Below, piece by piece: positions 59,401 to 64,000 of a stretch of 64,000 nt of DNA. The stretch's first letter is position 1. The number at the start of each line of letters is the position of its first letter. The notes under the pieces are model-generated. The model did no database searches. It was not told the origin of the DNA and saw only the letters and a list, made by a program, of their open reading frames with translations. A program made the translations under genes and the position numbers. The stretch is from positions 1,499,001-1,563,000 of the forward strand of contig JAYJMM010000119.1 in the NCBI GenBank assembly GCA_037349105.1, given 5' to 3'. The DNA comes from Limnomonas spitsbergensis (lineage: Eukaryota > Chlorophyta > Chlorophyceae > Chlamydomonadales).

Positions 59401-61820
59401 AGCCAATCAGTCCATGTTTAGAGCCGCAATGAAACAAGAAACCTCAAGACATTCGAGCCTACAAACTGGCCTTATACTTGAGCCTACAAACTGAAAGTGA
59501 AATAAATATTTAAGTTGATGGAAGCAAGACCAGTAATCATTATAACCGAGTTATGGCCGAGTTCGGAACCAAGCTGCAGCCGCTCTGCGGCAGCAAAAAG
59601 CCCCGGGCCATTTAACAGTCAGGATTTTTTGTCACTTCATAATCAATTGTTCATGGCCTCAGACCATCTATGGCCCCAAAAAACACTGGACACCAGTGTT
59701 CCTTTTTTCGGCTACGAGGCCACCATCAGCACACAAAAAGTCCCCTTGAGCCCACATCAAAATGTTTCAACAGGCCCCCCCCCCCACACACACACACTCA
59801 ACCTCACACGTACATCCTTTAACAGGTTGCCCTGAGGTGTTGGCGTCTCCTCCTGTTGGCTCCTATAGTAGCTGGAGGGCCGGCCCTCATACGCACGTTG
59901 CCTGGGGGCAGATCAAAGGGGCCACTTGCTTTAAAAAAGAAAGAAATGGTAGCTCACCTAACGCTACAGCCAAACAGGTGGCTTCCTTAATCCACGCCTC
60001 AGGGCGTATCGTTTATTTATTTATTTATAAAAAAGAAAGAAGGTGATCGAGGTCGGACATCTTTACAACCAGATAATCAGATTGCAGAGACAGGAGGCCT
60101 TACAACAAAACGTAGAGGGCAATGGCCACAGTTGACTGAGGACAAAGGAGGGGGTCTGAGGTCAGTGACCACAGGCAAGACAAGCAGGCAGGCCAAGACA
60201 AGCAGGCATGATCAGTGAGTAAGGTAAGGGACCGCCCAGCTCTTCATTCCACCATGCTCATACTGCATGCTGCATGATGCATGGCAAGATGCATGGCCAG
60301 ATGAATGGCACGATGCATGGCATGATGCACGCCGCACTTCAGCAGCAGCAGCAGCAATGCCCGGAGCGAACAAGTTTTCATACGTTCTTGTGAATGACTC
60401 ACGAGTCATGAGCCATGGAGCTTAAGTGTAGCTTAAGTGTAGTTGAGCCCCCCCAAAGTAAACACTGCTTTCCCCTCAGCTCAACCTGGGGTTGAGGACC
60501 TGGGACAGCAACCCTGATACTCGAGCCACCGTACGCCGGTCAAAATTTGGTCCCCCATTGGCCCAGTGGAGGCCGGAGGCCGCTTGGCGGGCCCCCAAAG
60601 GTGGGCTGCTGCACATCAAACATAACGCAGCCCTCAGACCCACCTGGGGTCATGGACCTGTTCTACATAGCCGCCGGAATCCCAGCGCCGCCTCTTGATA
60701 GGGTCGCTCAAGATCTCGTAGGCCTCAGCAACCCCGTGGAACTTGGCATCATTCCCAGGGGCCTGCATGCATGCATGGCCACCAGCGCCAGGATCAATCA
60801 CCATGTGCGGTGCATGGCAATAATAATGTCCATTGGAGCCGCAAGTGGCTGTCGAGAAAATACAAGCTGGCCTTGTTCCCAGGGCTCTGCATGCATGCAA
60901 GGGCAGGATCAAGCACCATGTGCTGCCCATAGAACTTGGCCTCTGCTCAAGGTTCTGCATGGATGCAGGGGCATCAGCGATTCAGCGGCAGGATTGAGCA
61001 CTAGGCACTACCCACGGTAATGGGGGCAGACAGTTAAAAAAAAACTTATCGAGCTTGGCTTCCCTCCCAGAGTTCTGCATGCATACCGGGGTATCGGTGG
61101 CAGGTTCAAGCACCATGCGCTGCCCATGGACACTAAGGTTACAAGTGATTTGCAAGCCCTTGCAGCCCCGTATGGTTGACTGGCTCAGCCACTTCGAGAT
61201 TGGCTATGTTCTCAGGGCCCCGCAAGCATGGAGCCTTGGACAGTATCTTTTTATTGCACTAAAGCTACAATTCTGCTACGACCTGGCCTCCCACAGATGG
61301 ATCCTGGTGCAGTGAGTCCTATTGCTTGGGACGCCTGCCGTAGGTCTGTCACAGTTCAGACCCCATTGAACCAATGCTGGCCACCCAGCAGCCTCCGAAC
61401 ACTTAAAAATAACGCTGGCCATGCATGGAGGGGCACTGCAAGCGGCAGAGTGAGCACCATGCACTGTCCATGGTACTTGGAACTGCCATGATGGGCAAAG
61501 GGGATGGGCAAATGGCGCTGACAGCAGGATCTGTTGATTCCAGTTGATCTCATGCAAACCCTTGGGGCGGAGCAGCGCATCTACGGCGTTATGTATTCTG
61601 CCCGCCGCCCAGACCAGGCACCAAGCGTAGCAGCGGTGGCATCTAGATCTGCTTAGCGACCTGCCTTGTCTGGGTGGTATTGTATAGCTAGCTTGCGGTA
61701 CGCCTTCTTGATGTCCGCCTCGGAAGCGCTGTGCCGCACGCCCAATGTTTTGTACACATCGGGGATGGCGAGCAGCGCGGTCGGGCACGCACACAGCAAC
61801 AACAATAAGAGTTGCATCAT
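53463..61820 (-). CDS. J-domain co-chaperone, secretory-pathway type with zuotin-like charged region
   Basis: Hsp70 partner. Exons placed with confidence (minus): 61820-61665 (start [20 protein letters not shown], signal-peptide-like, then J helix I-II and the HPD of YHPDK); 60762-60667 (J helices [32 protein letters not shown]); 57370-57279 ([18 protein letters not shown]); 55627-55395 (78 residues of charged coiled coil ending [20 protein letters not shown]); 54208-54138 ([20 protein letters not shown]); 53801-53652; 53576-53463 (acidic tail, TAA). Phases match from 57370 to the stop. Likely further exons near 59.9 kb ([16 protein letters not shown]) and 58.78 kb ([13 protein letters not shown], a membrane helix). 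The C-terminal half resembles zuotin/DNAJC2; the leader and helix suggest an ER-membrane J-protein such as DNAJC1/ERdj1. The exact family is open. The first intron looks GC-AG. Confidence 0.75.
54730..54915 (+). mobile_element. MITE-family relative in a J-protein intron
   Basis: Shares with 16598-16792 the series GGGACCAAACCTTGACAGG, GCCGGTGGCCGTGGTAGCAG, ACAGGCCCCCACGCCCGTAGG and TGTAGCTGAATGGTAGCTGAA. Clear terminal inverted repeats were not found, so it may be truncated. It lies between J-protein exons 55395 and 54208. Confidence 0.55.
56679..56725. repeat. Two overlapping, mutually exclusive hairpins
   Basis: GGCAGCTGTTCAATCTG (56679-56695) pairs perfectly with 56703-56719 across a 7-base loop. 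GTCGACGGCA (56695-56704) pairs perfectly with 56716-56725 across an 11-base loop. The two stems share bases and cannot form together. Located in a J-protein intron. Confidence 0.8.
56901..56944. repeat. CCCAAG hexanucleotide repeat
   Basis: About seven perfect copies of a 6-bp unit, in a J-protein intron. Confidence 0.9.
57100..57640 (-). repeat. Decayed copies of a J-protein exon
   Basis: The exon at 57370-57279 has relatives on both sides. Two upstream copies of its beginning (minus near 57635-57600 and 57510-57465) read as GPIKQWLKG and [10 protein letters not shown] copy of its end at about 57180-57112 reads [17 protein letters not shown] against [16 protein letters not shown]. Only the 57370-57279 copy joins in phase to the following exon from the upstream side. 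Confidence 0.65.
57747..57937 (+). repeat. Dispersed repeat, copy 2 (partner at 20836-21020)
   Basis: Matches 20836-21020 along its whole length. It follows three CCCTAAA-type units (57702-57725). A 49-bp part (CTGCCCTGCCTCTCTCTCAA onward) is repeated again at about 57938-57986. Confidence 0.75.
58500..58750 (-). repeat. Tandem copies around a splice-donor-like site
   Basis: Two close copies of about 100 bp and a third partial one. Each has, on the minus strand, GGCGGCAGTTGAAGGTGAGG and then CAAATGGTAGGTGTGGGAGT, i.e. two donor-like GT sites. They sit directly beside the probable membrane-helix exon of the J-protein gene, whose end (CTCCAGATGGTGGGTCC) resembles the repeated block. Confidence 0.6.
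58812..59080. repeat. 33-bp minisatellite, about eight copies
   Basis: Unit AGAATGAGCATGGTGGGCCG + CTATCTGGCGGGC, with central copies nearly identical and outer ones degenerate. It lies in a J-protein intron; the 11-residue repeat in the overlapping frames is an artefact of unit length. Confidence 0.85.
59228..59332. repeat. GC-rich island of small palindromes
   Basis: About 105 bp, nearly all G and C, made of short hairpins: GCGCGGC-GAA-GCCGCGC, GGGGGCCC/CCCCCGCC and GGGGCC-AGC-GGCCCC. It stands out from AT-rich sequence on both sides. Such clusters resemble the palindromic repeats of some chlamydomonadalean organelle genomes; an organelle origin is only a guess. Confidence 0.5.
60735..61240 (-). 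repeat. Tandem copies of the acceptor side of the J-domain exon
   Basis: The block around the acceptor of J-protein exon 60762-60667 (minus: GCATGCATGCAGGCCCCTGG, followed by AATGATGCCAAGTTC) recurs in decayed form near 60875, 60935, 61065 and 61215. The block just upstream of each (AGCACCATG(C/T)GCTGCCCATG on the plus strand) recurs too, giving a spacing of about 60-150 bp. All extra copies are in the intron upstream of the exon. Confidence 0.65.
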
Positions 61821-62138
61821 GGCTAGGTCGATTATTCCGCCATGCCTACTAAAAGACAGAAATATGCTAATTGTAGATCCTCCACCTTCAAGAACCGAAA
61901 CCATTGTGAGATGCCGGCATCCAGTCATATGCCGGTGTACGGCATTTAAAATCCCGTATTCCTCAAGCCAAGCTCAGGCGTTTTCTTTCTTTCTTTCTTT
62001 CCAGGATTGCCAGCATCGGCCACAGCACTTGGCATACACATTGATGCGATGCTGTTAACTGGCGCCCCAATTTCACAGGACTGGCCCATGGGCTCCCGAG
62101 GTACCCTGTTCCATCGTTTCCCTGAACCGTAAGAGCCA

Positions 62139-62338
62139 ATTCACACCTAGTTCAGTTCGCCGTTTCGGTTGGTTGGTTCGGCGTCAGAAAGCCCTCCTGC
62201 GGGATGCTCAGTTTGGCGAAACCAAAGCAATGCGAAACCAACCGAACTGAAACTGGGGGTCGGACCCCAGGTTGCGAAACCGTGCGAAACCGAGGTACCC
62301 AAACCGGCCAAACTCGGCAAAACCAGCCAGGTGTGAAT
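62139..62338. mobile_element. Short inverted-repeat (MITE-like) element
   Basis: A 200-bp segment bounded by ATTCACACCTAG and the inverse of ATTCACACCTGG. The inverted similarity continues imperfectly inward, with GGTTGG/CCAACC and GCGAAAC motifs inside. No ORF. It is upstream of the J-protein gene. No clear target duplication was found. Confidence 0.5.
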
Positions 62339-64000
62339 CCGCTCGAAGCGCTTAGCCTTTGGCTGAGCTCCCAAGCCGAGATGGTGTTGCGGCCTGTATT
62401 GCAGTCGATGGAATGGCACGAGAACATGGATCGTACAGTTCAGACATACCGGTAATCCGGTATACGAGCCCCATCCGAATCAGAGCAAGCCATTCATCCA
62501 TAGTGCATGACATCTCCTTTGTTTACCATGCATGCCTGTGAACTGCTTCTTACATCCACTGTGCATAGCTGATGCACACCATTGCCTACTGTGCAACAAA
62601 TATTCCCCATGCATGCACCTGCGCCATCTATCCTACCAGCATCATGCATTGCCTAGCAACTTGCACAATACACCATTACAGACAGGCAGCAGTACTCGTG
62701 TGGTTCCTAAATGTGACATATCAATGTATCATGCACACCTTCTGTAACATTTGTTCGTGCGCACCCATGCGGCCATGCTAGCTTTGATGCATGACCTCAT
62801 CAGTGCATGACGCATACCAGGTACTCCAGGGAGGATGTGCTGTCATGGTATCATGTTGGGGGGTGTCCATGAGAGTGGCATGTTCCATTTTAGTCACTCG
62901 GGAAGAGGATGCTGCCCCGCCCACCCGATACTCTGACTCGTGGGCACAATTGTTCTCATGCCATGCCCGCGTGTATCCCAGCTCGCGGGCGAGCACATGG
63001 CTTGCAACGCCGGTGACTGCGCATTAAGCAAGGCTAGCATGCTTGATCTTCTGCTTACTGCAGGAGTTCTTCCCACTGCTGAGAATGGCTTTTGTTCCAC
63101 TCATTGTGCATGCCTGTTGCATGCATGCCGTGGGCCAGCATCTGCTTTCAGTTTGAGTACTGAACTACTGACAAGTGACAAGCCACCTTGAAACCTACCC
63201 ATCTGGCCCTCCATCAGTTGTTGTTGTGCACTGTCTTCCTATTGCTTTGCCCTTACCTCAGCATGGGGAAAACTGAGATTTGGACGTTTTAGCCATATTT
63301 TGTGTGAGTGGATGCGTGCCTTGCAGGCATTGCAAGCCCCTTGCGCAATATTGGCTCCCAATGGATAACAAATTGTAAACTTAAACTGTGCACGCTACCG
63401 AATATGCTTGTGCACCAGCAGCAGGCTTATTTTCGCGCATGCAAAGCATGGTACCGGTAGTGAAAGGGTATAAGCAGGTATTATGTTAATGGGATGAAAC
63501 ACTGGCATGCACGAGTGTGTGTTGCATCAGAACACTGCACTGGCAGTTTAAAGGCGACAGTGCACCATTGGGTTGTTTGTTAATATTTGCATATGAGAAG
63601 GGGGTCAGAAATCATATTTAACAGAACCGGTGCATGGGTGTTGTGGAGCTGCCCCCTATCCCCCCATGCAAATACAGCATGCCAGGGTGGTATGCATTGA
63701 TGTCATGTCATGATATATTTCATGTTGGAAACCGGTTGCACTTGACGTGGGGAATGCAGTGGTGTAGTTATATTCTCAATCTGATGACTAGAAACAAACT
63801 TTTTTTCTTTCTAAATTGTCATTTTTTTGTGACCCCCCAGCCAACCCCCCAACTTTGCCGCCCTTTTCGCTCCAATTCCCCCGGGCCCAAAACATTTTAA
63901 CGAACAGTTATGAATAACTCTTGTCAAGCTCTACAACTTTTAAGGATGGAGTACATAATTTTACTTTTTGCCCCCCCCCCTTGTTCCCCAGTCGGAATGA
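62339..64000. other. Spacer, no gene recognised
   Basis: Short frames without domains. TGCATGC-type motifs are frequent between 62520 and 63140, and C-rich runs occur near the window end. Confidence 0.4.

Overview
This is nuclear DNA of a eukaryote, most likely a chlorophyte green alga of the volvocine/Chlamydomonadales kind. Genes are broken by many short GT-AG introns. Proteins carry long Gln, Ala and Gly runs. The kinase at the left end is of the plant NPK1/ANP type. Introns and spacers are full of mini- and microsatellites and short inverted-repeat elements. The window was read by eye, so the gene models rest on reading-frame continuity, splice-site phase and recognisable motifs; no database was searched.

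Layout. 0.8-8.1 kb (minus): a nine-exon MAPKKK of about 909 aa whose exon lengths add up to an intact frame. 9.5-23.3 kb (plus): a many-exon KH-domain RNA-binding protein with Gly/Gln-rich low-complexity tails; one of its introns holds a 3.2-kb array of a 24-bp repeat (about 134 copies). 24.1-25.4 kb: dispersed repeats. 25.9-30.0 kb (minus): fragments of an unrecognised gene with repeated small exons. 31.5-42.9 kb (minus): a complete, very young retrotransposon. 44.6-50.0 kb (plus): a three-exon gene for an acidic repetitive protein of unknown function (1,312 aa). 50-53.4 kb: AT-richer spacer with tandem repeats. 53.5-61.8 kb (minus): a multi-exon J-domain co-chaperone with a signal-peptide-like start and a zuotin-like charged region. 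61.9-64 kb: spacer with one short inverted-repeat element.

The most interesting object is the retrotransposon. Its 2,102-residue pol carries reverse transcriptase, RNase H, a complete C5-cytosine DNA methyltransferase of the DNMT3/DRM style, an HHCC + DDE integrase, a canonical PHD finger and a C-terminal domain resembling an N6-adenine methyltransferase. Its ends are not ordinary LTRs: 732-bp (A) and 61-bp (B) repeats lie in the order A1-ORFs-B1-A2-B2, the split-direct-repeat order of TOC1/kangaroo/PAT elements, which normally use a tyrosine recombinase rather than a DDE integrase. The two 732-bp copies differ at one position, so the insertion is recent.

A second theme is that several genes here (KH protein, J-protein, unknown gene at 26-30 kb) have tandem, decaying copies of an exon edge plus its splice site inside the neighbouring intron.
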